5,199 nt of DNA, taken from positions 1 through 5,199 of the forward strand of contig JAJYGM010000024.1 of assembly GCA_021785095.1 (NCBI GenBank), in the 5' to 3' direction. Positions within the stretch are counted from its first letter, which is position 1. The number at the start of each line of letters is the position of its first letter. This DNA is from Actinomycetes bacterium. GTDB taxonomy: Bacteria; Actinomycetota; Acidimicrobiia; Acidimicrobiales; Bog-793. The notes beneath the pieces were generated by a model. That model saw only the letters and a program-made list of their open reading frames with translations, was not told the DNA's origin and made no database searches. This document shows, in pieces, positions 1-5,199 of the stretch. The position numbers and the translations under genes are program-made.

Positions 1-1106
1 AGTTGCAGGCCGGGATGGTGGTGGTCCTTCGGGGGACGATCGACTTCTACCGCCCGAAGGCCGAGATCGGATTCGTCCTGAGCGAGCTCGACGTCACTGC
101 GCTGCTCGGACGCCTCGCCGCGCAACGTGCGGCGCTCCTCCGCACGCTCGAGGCGGAGGGACTGCTCACGCGAAACGGGGTGCTTCCGATGCCCGAGGTG
201 CCCTTGCGGGTGGGTCTCGTCGCGAGCCCGGACACGGAGGGCTACCGCGACTTCGTCGGCCAGCTGGCCGCCTCGGGCTTCGGGTTCGCGGTACAGGTGG
301 CCCGTGCGACCGTTCAGGGCTCGGCGGCGCCTGCGGCCATCACCGCCGCGGTCCGCAGGCTCTCCGCACTGGGTCCCGAACGTCTCGACGTGATCGTCGT
401 GGTGCGCGGCGGGGGGTCGAGGGCCGACCTCGCGGCGTTCGACGCCGAGCCGGTGGCCCGGGCCGTCGCCACGTCGTCCGTGCCGGTCTGGACGGGGATC
501 GGCCACACCGGCGACCAGTCGGTCGCGGACGTGGTGGCGAGCCGTTCGTGCATCACCCCGACCGAGTGCGGCCGCGAGATCGTGCAGCGCGTGCGCGGGT
601 GGTGGGAGGCGTCGGTCGTCGCGGCAGCCTCACTGGCCGCTCGCAGGGCAGCAGAAGTGCTCGTCTCTGCGCAGCGCGAGCACGACACGACGCGATTGCG
701 GGTCTGCGCGATGGCGAGGCATCTCGTCGACCGGCGGGCCGAGCACCTCGTACGCTGCGGCGCCACGATCGGGCGCTGCGCGCCCCGACTGGTCGACGAC
801 GCGTGGAGCGCGACCGTCCTTCGTGGCGCCCGGGTCCCGCCGCTCGCGCGGGCCCGGGTCGAGCAGGCGACGGAGCGGCTCGGCGCTTTTCGCAGGCTCT
901 TGTCCGCGTACGACGTCGAGCGCCAGCTCGAGCGCGGGTACACCCTCACGTTCGACGCCGAGGGCCGTGTCGTCCGGCACGCTCGCGTGGTCCGGGCGGG
1001 GCAGCAGCTCACGACGCGCTTCGTCGACGGCAGCGTCCGATCAGTGGCGGAGGGAGTGGACCTTCACCGCAGCGGATCGGTCGGGTACGAGCGGGTGGAG
1101 GAGTGA
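1..1106 (+). CDS. xseA: Exodeoxyribonuclease VII large subunit, 3' part
   Basis: This is the catalytic subunit of exonuclease VII, a cytoplasmic DNA-repair nuclease that digests single-stranded DNA into short oligonucleotides. The gene enters from the left edge in the frame whose first full codon is base 3. The N-terminal OB-fold DNA-binding domain is mostly missing, and only its last strand and the Y-R-P stretch near residue 16 remain. The TTG at base 3 is therefore not the true start. Counting from base 3, the family pattern follows in order: the E-A-E-G-L helix (50-54), VQG (104-106), RGGGS (135-139) followed by a conserved Asp-Leu, GIGHTGD (165-171), and a Thr-Pro-Thr segment (185-187). 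A long Ala/Arg-rich helical region leads to the usual C-terminal 'ERGY' segment (about 308-311) and a short beta-rich end. Most families have GHETD where this protein has GHTGD, which marks a divergent clade. The stop overlaps the xseB start (TGATG), and that partner gene makes the assignment firm. Confidence 0.92.
   Translation, partial: LQAGMVVVLRGTIDFYRPKAEIGFVLSELDVTALLGRLAAQRAALLRTLEAEGLLTRNGVLPMPEVPLRVGLVASPDTEGYRDFVGQLAASGFGFAVQVARATVQGSAAPAAITAAVRRLSALGPERLDVIVVVRGGGSRADLAAFDAEPVARAVATSSVPVWTGIGHTGDQSVADVVASRSCITPTECGREIVQRVRGWWEASVVAAASLAARRAAEVLVSAQREHDTTRLRVCAMARHLVDRRAEHLVRCGATIGRCAPRLVDDAWSATVLRGARVPPLARARVEQATERLGAFRRLLSAYDVERQLERGYTLTFDAEGRVVRHARVVRAGQQLTTRFVDGSVRSVAEGVDLHRSGSVGYERVEE
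1094..1100 (+). promoter_or_regulatory. Ribosome binding site of xseB
   Basis: A GGTGGAG stretch inside the last codons of xseA ends five bases before the ATG at 1106. The GGAG core gives normal Shine-Dalgarno spacing. This supports the ATG at 1106 over the internal ATG at 1160, which has a purine run directly against it. Translation is probably also coupled through the TGATG overlap. Confidence 0.5.
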
Positions 1107-1495
1107 TGGGACCGTCACTGGAAGAGCGCGCCGGTGCCGACGAGGCGCCTGTCGAGGAGATGAGCTACACGGAGGCGAGCGCCGAGCTGGATCGGATCGT
1201 CGGGTTCTTCGAAGGTCGCGAAGTCGACGTCGACCAACTGGTGGGCCGCCTGGTCCGGGCCACGGCGATCATCGAGGAGCTTGACAAGCGGCTCCGCCAG
1301 ACGCGGATGCAGGTGGAGCAGCTCGTGCCCCGGCTGACCGCCGTGCTGGAGGAGACGGCCGTGCCCGATGACACCGCCGTGCCGGAGGAGACGGCCCAGC
1401 CCGACGAGACGACCGGGCCCGACGAGGTAGCCCCCCTCGGGACCCCAGACCTCGCCGGCGACGGAGAGGACGGCCCCGCTCCCGGGCTCTTCTGA
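1106..1495 (+). CDS. xseB: Exodeoxyribonuclease VII small subunit
   Basis: XseB is the non-catalytic helical subunit; several copies bind the long helices of XseA to form active exonuclease VII. The protein is 129 residues, longer than the usual 60-90. Residues 19-75 match the family core: S-Y-T-E-A followed by a Leu-Asp-x-Ile-Val helix (about 20-36), a G-x-x-V-D-V-D turn (37-43), and a second amphipathic helix to about residue 75. A short N-terminal extension precedes the core. An acidic, proline-rich tail follows, carrying four hexapeptide repeats (83-106), and is probably disordered. The start at 1106 is chosen for its TGATG overlap with xseA and a GGAG five bases upstream; Met19 at 1160 would give a protein of standard N-terminus. 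The stop overlaps the next gene by one base. The core is divergent in sequence, so the call rests on both the core motif and the position directly after xseA. Confidence 0.88.
   Translation: MGPSLEERAGADEAPVEEMSYTEASAELDRIVGFFEGREVDVDQLVGRLVRATAIIEELDKRLRQTRMQVEQLVPRLTAVLEETAVPDDTAVPEETAQPDETTGPDEVAPLGTPDLAGDGEDGPAPGLF
1352..1423 (+). repeat. Four 18-bp in-frame repeats in xseB tail
   Basis: Four consecutive degenerate 18-base units encode the hexapeptide (E/D)-T-(A/T)-x-P-(D/E) at XseB residues 83-106: ETAVPD, DTAVPE, ETAQPD, ETTGPD. The units share the GA(G/C)AC and CC(C/G)GA(C/G/T) ends but differ at the middle codons. This implies an older duplication that has since drifted. The product is a strongly acidic, Pro-rich linker or tail. 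Confidence 0.75.
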
Positions 1496-2220
1496 TGGCC
1501 GGGCCGACCTCGGGACCGCTGTACTTCCGCCAGCTGTTGTCGGGGCGCGACTTTGCCCGCGACGACGCGGTCGCGCTGCAGATGGCCAACTTCACCTACG
1601 CGATCGGCGACCGGGGGACCGGCGACGCGCTCCTCGTCGATCCCGCCTATCGAGTGCGCGATCTCCTCGACCTCTTGGAGTCGGACGGCATGCGGTGCGC
1701 GGGCGTCCTTGCCACCCACTACCACTTCGACCACGTCGGCGGTGCTGCGATGGGCTGGGAGGTGGAGGGGATCGCCGCGCTGCTCGAACAGGTCCAGGCG
1801 CCCATCCACGTCCAGCGGGCCGAGCTGCCCTGGGTGGTGCGAGCGACCGGGGTGGGCGAAGGTGAGCTCACCCCTCACGACAGCGGGGACGTCGTCCGGG
1901 TCGGGCACGTGCCCGTCGAGCTCCTGCACACGCCAGGCCACACCCCGGGGAGCCAGTGCTTCCTCGTCGACGGCAGGCTCGTGTCCGGCGACACGCTGTT
2001 CCTCCAGGGCTGCGGGAGAACCGATCTCCCAGGCGGGGATCCCGAGGCGCTGTACGAGTCGCTCACCCGGCGGCTCGCGTCGGTGCCCGACGACACGCTC
2101 GTGTACCCGGGGCACCGGTACGCACCGGAGCCGTCCGCGACGATGGGCGAGACGCGACGGACGAACGTCTGCTACCGGCCTCGCTCCGTCGAGGAGTGGA
2201 TGGCCATGTTCGGCCGGTGA
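1495..2220 (+). CDS. Glyoxalase II-like MBL-fold metallohydrolase
   Basis: This is a cytoplasmic metallo-beta-lactamase-fold hydrolase of 241 residues with no signal peptide. All seven metal ligands of the glyoxalase II type are visible: THYHFDH (His75, His77, Asp79, His80), His149 in HTPGHTPGS, Asp166 in SGDTLF, and His207 in YPGHRY. A bimetal centre is therefore expected. The GCGRTDLPGGD segment (172-182) is typical of glyoxalase II and persulfide-dioxygenase (ETHE1) relatives. The chain ends soon after the last ligand, so a full substrate-binding C-terminal domain of classical glyoxalase II is not evident. An extended Trp- and Glu-rich segment (about 84-115) follows the first metal motif where most relatives have a shorter loop. 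A thioester such as an S-acyl thiol conjugate is a plausible substrate, and sulfur dioxygenation is an alternative; the sequence does not decide. The ATG shares one base with the xseB stop (TGATG) and the end overlaps the reductase start by four bases. Confidence 0.88.
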   Translation: MAGPTSGPLYFRQLLSGRDFARDDAVALQMANFTYAIGDRGTGDALLVDPAYRVRDLLDLLESDGMRCAGVLATHYHFDHVGGAAMGWEVEGIAALLEQVQAPIHVQRAELPWVVRATGVGEGELTPHDSGDVVRVGHVPVELLHTPGHTPGSQCFLVDGRLVSGDTLFLQGCGRTDLPGGDPEALYESLTRRLASVPDDTLVYPGHRYAPEPSATMGETRRTNVCYRPRSVEEWMAMFGR

Positions 2221-3491
2221 CCCGAGCCGGCGCCTCCGGCGGCCCGTTGCCTGCCGACGGCGCCGTCGTGATCGTCGGGGCCGCGCTCGGAGGGCTGCGC
2301 GCCGCGCAGGCACTGCGCGAAGGGGGCTTCACCGGCTCCCTGGTCATGGTGGGCGACGAGGTCCACTACCCGTACGACCGCCCCCCGCTGTCCAAGCAGG
2401 TGCTCGCCGGCACGTGGCCGCCGGAGCGGGCGGCGCTCGTGGACCGTCGCCGGCTCGCGGACCTCGGGATCGACCTTCGCCTCGGCCAGCGCGCGGGCGC
2501 GTTCGACGCCGAGGCGCGCCGGGTCACCCTCGACGACGGCACGGTGCTCTGCGCCGACGGCGTCGTCGTGGCGACCGGGGCCCGGCCGCGGCGGCTGCGC
2601 GGCACCGAGGCACTGCACGGCGTGGCGGTCGTGCGCACCCTCGACGACTGCGAGCGCCTCCGTGCCCGGATCCTCGAGGCGGGGCCCGGCTGTCGTGTCG
2701 TCGTGGTCGGCGCGGGGTTCATCGGCTCGGAGGTGGCGGCCACCTGCGCGGGCCTCGGCTGCGACGTCACCGTGCTCGAGGCGCTGCCGACCCCCCTCGA
2801 GCCCGCAGTGGGCGAGCTGGTGGGCGCCGCCCTCGGTGCGCTGCACGCGCGCCACGGAGTGGACTTGCGCACGAGTGCGTCGGTCGCGGCGGTGCACGAG
2901 CGGGCGGCGCCCCGCGGCGCGCCGTACGAGGTGGAGCTCGCCGGCGGCGAGGAGCTCCCGGCAGACGTCGTCGTGGTCGGCATCGGCGTCGTGCCCAACA
3001 CGGAGTGGCTGGAGGGGTCGGGGCTCGAGATCGCCGACGGCGTCGTGTGCGACGAAGCCCTGTTCGCCGCCGACGGGGTGGTCTGCGCCGGCGACTTGTG
3101 CCGATGGACCTGGCGCCACGCCGGGGACGTTCAGTCGATCCGGATCGAGCACTGGGAGCTGGCCTCGCAGATGGGGACCGCGGCGGCCCGGAGCCTTCTC
3201 GCCGGCAGGGCCGAGGCCGAGCCGTTCGACCCCGTCCCGTACTTCTGGTCGGAGCAGTACGGCGTCCGGATCCAGGTCCTCGGGCACCCGGAGCGCACGG
3301 ACGAGGTCGTGGTCCTCGACGGCGCACTCGACGCCGAGGACGGCAGGTTCGTCGTCGTGTACGCGAGGGACGGGCGGCTCTCCGCCGCACTCGCGGTGTC
3401 GCGCCCGCGCCAGCTCATGGCCTTCCGCCCGCTCCTTGCGGCGGGGGCGAGCGTCGCCGAGGCGATGGAGGTGCTCCCGGCGAACGGTTGA
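2217..3491 (+). CDS. Ferredoxin/rubredoxin reductase-type FAD oxidoreductase
   Basis: This 424-residue flavoprotein belongs to the family that passes electrons from NAD(P)H through FAD to a ferredoxin or rubredoxin, as in BphA4-type and P450-associated reductases. The N-terminal FAD-binding fold has GAALGG (21-26), with Ala in place of the middle Gly of GxGxxG. YDRPPLSK (53-60) contacts FAD in relatives, and VVATGARPR (117-125) follows. The second dinucleotide fold, GAGFIG (166-171), ends in Glu188, an acidic residue that usually signals preference for NADH. CAGDLCRW (290-297) carries the flavin-binding Asp. PVPYFWSEQYG (339-349) opens the C-terminal reductase domain. There is no redox-active Cys-x-x-x-x-Cys pair, so it is not a disulfide reductase. 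The GTG at 2217 is chosen because it overlaps the hydrolase stop (GTGA) and leaves a normal short N-terminus before the first beta strand; earlier starts would run deep into the hydrolase gene. No ferredoxin, P450 or oxygenase partner lies in the window. Confidence 0.9.
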   Translation: MTRAGASGGPLPADGAVVIVGAALGGLRAAQALREGGFTGSLVMVGDEVHYPYDRPPLSKQVLAGTWPPERAALVDRRRLADLGIDLRLGQRAGAFDAEARRVTLDDGTVLCADGVVVATGARPRRLRGTEALHGVAVVRTLDDCERLRARILEAGPGCRVVVVGAGFIGSEVAATCAGLGCDVTVLEALPTPLEPAVGELVGAALGALHARHGVDLRTSASVAAVHERAAPRGAPYEVELAGGEELPADVVVVGIGVVPNTEWLEGSGLEIADGVVCDEALFAADGVVCAGDLCRWTWRHAGDVQSIRIEHWELASQMGTAAARSLLAGRAEAEPFDPVPYFWSEQYGVRIQVLGHPERTDEVVVLDGALDAEDGRFVVVYARDGRLSAALAVSRPRQLMAFRPLLAAGASVAEAMEVLPANG

Positions 3492-3512
3492 CGCGTCCGG
3501 CGCCCTTCAGAG

Positions 3513-5078
3513 TCAGAACTCGATCCCCGACAGCTCGGGGATCGTGCGGGTGGCCCGTTCCCGCGCCTCCAGCCACCGGGCCCGCAGCTCCCGGTGGGCC
3601 GCCTCCGTGAGCGCGGGCTCGACGACCGCCCTCGGACGATAGGCGTCGGCGATCTCGTCCGTGCCGGACACCACTCCTACCGCGACGCCCGCGAGGAGGC
3701 CGGCGCCCAGCGTCGTGGCCTCGCGCTCGGCCGAGAGCTCGACGGGCCGCAAGCACGCGTTCGCCAGCGCCTGCACGAACACGCCGTTCGCGCTCATGCC
3801 GCCGTCGACGCGCAGCGTCGGGACGGTCGTCTCGCTGTCGGCCTCTGCGGCCTCGAGGAGATCGGCACCCCGGTGCGCAACCCCCTCGAGCACGGCGCGG
3901 GCGATCTCGGCGCGGCCGGAGCCCTGGGTGAGGCCGACGAGCGCCCCCCTGGCGCCGAAGTCCCACACCGGCGTGCCCATGCCCATCAGGGCAGGCACGA
4001 ACCAGACGCCGCCGGTCGTCTCGCGCTGCGCGGCGAGCGCCTCGGTCTCCGCCGCGCTGGCGACGAGGCCGAGATCGTCGCGCAGCCAGTCGACGCACGC
4101 TCCGGCCGTGAGCATGATCGCCTCGCTCCCCCAGGTGAGCTCGCCGGCTCGCCGCCACGCCACGATCGGGAACGTCCCCGACGCCTGGCGCGCCGCGCGT
4201 GCGGGGGCCTCGGTCCCGGTGCACAGGTCGAGCATCCCGCCGGTGCCGAACGTCGCCTTGGCGAGGCCCGGCCGGGTGCACCCCTGGCCGACGAGGGACG
4301 CCTGCTGATCGCCGATCAGCGCGCAGATGGGCGGGGATCCAGGGAGGGCGGACGCCTCGCCCAGGACCCCGCAGGAGTCGACCACGCTCGGGAGCACCGG
4401 CTCGGGGATGCGCAGCGCGGCGAGCACCCGGGCGTCCCACGTGTCCCAACGGGACGTGTCGCCTGCAGCCAGCATGCCCGTCACGGCCGCGTTGGTGGCG
4501 TCCGTGACGTGGAGGCCGCCTCCCGCTCTCTCGGGACCTCCTGCGAGCACCCAGGCGACCCAGCTGTCCACGGTGCCGGCGCACAGCTCGCCTGCCTCGG
4601 CGCGCGCCCGGTCGGGATCGACGTCGTCGAGGATCGCCGCGATCTTCGTCGCGGACATGTTCGGTGCGAGCCGGATGCCGTCGGCTTGCAGCACCAGGCA
4701 CGTGACGACCGTGCGGAGGTCCTGCCACCCGATCGCCGGGGCGACGGGCGCACCGGTGCGACGGTCCCAGACGAGCGCGGTCGCGCGTTGCGTCGCGATG
4801 CCGACCGCGGCGACCGGCCCGCACTCGTTGAGCACCCCGGTGGCGAGCTCGACGACCGCGGCTGCGAGCTGCGCCCCGTCGAGCTCTGCGAGCCCAGGAG
4901 CCGGTGCGCTCGTCGCAAGCGCCGCGTGCCGGGCGTGCTCGACCGAGCCGTTCGGGCGAACGATCCCCGCTCGGATGCCGCTCGAGCCCACGTCCACCAC
5001 GAGCGCGGCTCCGTCGGCCGCCTTCCCCCCCGCGTCTCTCACGCTCGTCACGTCCCTCACGCTCGTCACGTCTCTCAC
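3513..5078 (-). CDS. Glycerol kinase-like FGGY carbohydrate kinase
   Basis: This ATP-dependent sugar or polyol kinase is 521 residues from the GTG at 5078. It carries both FGGY halves: phosphate-1 loop VDVGSSGIRAG (28-38), TQRAT (96-100), GWQD (117-120), the GELCAGTVDSW region (163-173), IGDQQ (255-259) with the probable catalytic base Asp257, phosphate-2 FGTGG (277-281), WDFGARGA (372-379), and the adenosine-site RVDGGMSAN (423-431). Overall it resembles GlpK, which phosphorylates glycerol to glycerol 3-phosphate. However, the Glu of GlpK's QRET is Ala99 and the Tyr of its DPYFSGTK is Asn140, so the substrate may differ and no symbol is given. The start is uncertain. In-frame GTG codons at 5078, 5069, 5060, 5051 and 5042 all lie in a tandem repeat; 5042 would give a family-typical short N-terminus, with a GAGGGA about ten bases upstream. 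The gene follows a FAD-linked oxidase on the same strand and converges on the reductase gene. Confidence 0.88.
   Translation of the reverse strand: MRDVTSVRDVTSVRDAGGKAADGAALVVDVGSSGIRAGIVRPNGSVEHARHAALATSAPAPGLAELDGAQLAAAVVELATGVLNECGPVAAVGIATQRATALVWDRRTGAPVAPAIGWQDLRTVVTCLVLQADGIRLAPNMSATKIAAILDDVDPDRARAEAGELCAGTVDSWVAWVLAGGPERAGGGLHVTDATNAAVTGMLAAGDTSRWDTWDARVLAALRIPEPVLPSVVDSCGVLGEASALPGSPPICALIGDQQASLVGQGCTRPGLAKATFGTGGMLDLCTGTEAPARAARQASGTFPIVAWRRAGELTWGSEAIMLTAGACVDWLRDDLGLVASAAETEALAAQRETTGGVWFVPALMGMGTPVWDFGARGALVGLTQGSGRAEIARAVLEGVAHRGADLLEAAEADSETTVPTLRVDGGMSANGVFVQALANACLRPVELSAEREATTLGAGLLAGVAVGVVSGTDEIADAYRPRAVVEPALTEAAHRELRARWLEARERATRTIPELSGIEF
3521..3544. terminator. Perfect 10-bp inverted repeat, possible bidirectional terminator
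   Basis: CGATCCCCGA and its exact complement TCGGGGATCG flank a four-base CAGC loop, giving a stable GC-rich stem of ten perfect pairs. It lies within the last codons of the kinase, 5 bases inside its stop codon, and 29 bases past the reductase stop, just where two convergent transcripts must end. No T-run follows on either side, so it is not a classical intrinsic terminator. Many high-GC actinobacterial terminators lack one. Because it is coding sequence, some of the symmetry could be chance. Confidence 0.45.
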
Positions 5079-5113
5079 GCCCCCGCGTCTCTCACGCTCG
5101 TCACGTCCCTCAC
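5026..5113 (-). repeat. Five-unit 17-18 bp tandem repeat at the kinase start
   Basis: Read on the minus strand from 5113, the units are A GTGAGGGACGTGACGAGC (5113-5096), B GTGAGAGACGCGGGGGC (5095-5079), C GTGAGAGACGTGACGAGC (5078-5061), A again and identical (5060-5043), and a B-like unit ending in a G run (5042-5026). The A-B pair recurs after 53 bases, which is not a multiple of three, so the two copies are read in different frames. The array covers the oxidase stop, the spacer and the first kinase codons. A unit B has five Gs after GACGC, while its second copy has seven (5031-5025). Confidence 0.9.
5075..5113 (-). other. 12-codon mini-ORF between oxidase and kinase
   Basis: A GTG at 5113 overlaps the oxidase stop (GTGA). 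It opens a frame of 12 codons, VRDVTSVRDAGA, and ends at TGA 5077-5075, which in turn overlaps the GTG at 5078 (GTGA). Its peptide nearly repeats the kinase N-terminus (RDVTSVRD). The likeliest reading is that it is the former kinase start, cut off when the repeat duplicated by 53 bases. It might still be translated and hand ribosomes on to the kinase. No function for the peptide itself is claimed. Confidence 0.4.
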
Positions 5114-5199
5114 GGCCAGGGCACCTCGCCGAAGCGGGTCGGGATGCCGAGCTTCCCAGGGTTCAGGACTCCCGCGGGGTCGAGCGCGCGCTTGAGCGC
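5110..5199 (-). CDS. FAD-linked oxidase, C-terminal end only
   Basis: Only the last 29 codons and the TGA are in the window; the gene enters from the right edge. The peptide begins ALKRALDPAGVLNPGKL and ends in a short Pro- and Trp-containing tail. The L-K-x-x-x-D-P-x-x-x-L-N-P-G-K pattern is the hallmark end of the vanillyl-alcohol-oxidase/GlcD flavoprotein superfamily, which includes glycolate oxidase, D-lactate dehydrogenase and alkyl-dihydroxyacetonephosphate synthase. These flavoenzymes oxidise 2-hydroxy acids or, in the last case, make ether-lipid precursors; the fragment cannot tell them apart. The stop overlaps a GTG (GTGA) that begins the mini-ORF ahead of the kinase, so this gene and the kinase are probably co-transcribed. 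Confidence 0.85.
   Translation of the reverse strand, partial: ALKRALDPAGVLNPGKLGIPTRFGEVPWP

Noticed and set aside
3..5. TTG as the true start of xseA
   Set aside because: The reading frame is open to the window edge and the OB-fold domain expected at the N-terminus is missing, so the gene begins upstream.
1956..2216. Longer reductase starting inside the hydrolase gene
   Set aside because: The extra residues are Arg-rich and unlike any flavoprotein N-terminus, and the GTG at 2217 gives a normal start with a GTGA overlap.
2172..3287. Minus-strand open frame opposite the reductase, and a similar one at 1165-2313
   Set aside because: Both lie antisense to genes with clear motifs, show no domain of their own, and have the composition expected from reading GC-rich codons backwards.
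1553..3610. Open frame of about 685 codons on the plus strand spanning the hydrolase and reductase
   Set aside because: The product is an arginine- and proline-rich low-complexity chain crossing two well-supported genes; it is a frame shadow.
5026..5113. CRISPR array at the repeated region
   Set aside because: The units are contiguous with no spacers, only 17-18 bp long, and overlap coding starts, so this is a tandem duplication.
3594..5195. Open frame of over 500 codons on the plus strand across the kinase gene
   Set aside because: It is the antisense shadow of the kinase. Stop codons are rare on both strands at this GC content, and the translation is Arg/Ala/Gly-rich with no recognisable domain, while the minus strand shows a full set of FGGY motifs.

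Overview
The window is very GC-rich, and third codon positions in every gene are almost always G or C. GTG is used as a start codon, and the genes are packed with overlapping stop and start codons. This points to a high-GC bacterium, most likely an actinomycete-type lineage. A member of the Acidimicrobiia is my best guess, but that is inference from protein style, since no marker gene is present. Nothing looks like phage, plasmid, insertion sequence, CRISPR or RNA gene, and no gap between genes exceeds 21 bases.

Plus strand, 1-3491: four genes run head to tail with every junction overlapping. They are the 3' part of xseA (exonuclease VII large subunit), xseB (small subunit), a glyoxalase II-like metallo-beta-lactamase (MBL) fold hydrolase with a complete metal-ligand set, and a ferredoxin/rubredoxin reductase-type FAD enzyme. 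The two junctions on either side of xseB are TGATG and the third is GTGA, so the group is almost certainly one translationally coupled transcript. The DNA-repair nuclease and the two metabolic enzymes have no obvious biochemical link.

Minus strand, 5199-3513: the last 29 codons of a FAD-linked oxidase (GlcD / alkyl-dihydroxyacetonephosphate-synthase type C-terminus) are followed by a glycerol kinase-like FGGY kinase. A glycerol, glycolate or ether-lipid role for the pair is a guess from family membership. The kinase keeps the catalytic Asp but appears to lack two of the glycerol-contacting residues of classical GlpK.

The two transcription units converge with 21 bases between stop codons. A perfect 10-bp inverted repeat lies in the last codons of the kinase and may act as a terminator.

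The least ordinary DNA is the junction between the oxidase and the kinase (5026-5113). It is a five-unit, 17-18 bp tandem array that repeats the kinase start region. The array creates a 12-codon mini-ORF whose start overlaps the oxidase stop and whose own stop overlaps the first usable kinase start, giving two successive GTGA junctions. I found no convincing new multi-gene system. The rest of the window reads as ordinary chromosomal housekeeping and metabolic genes.
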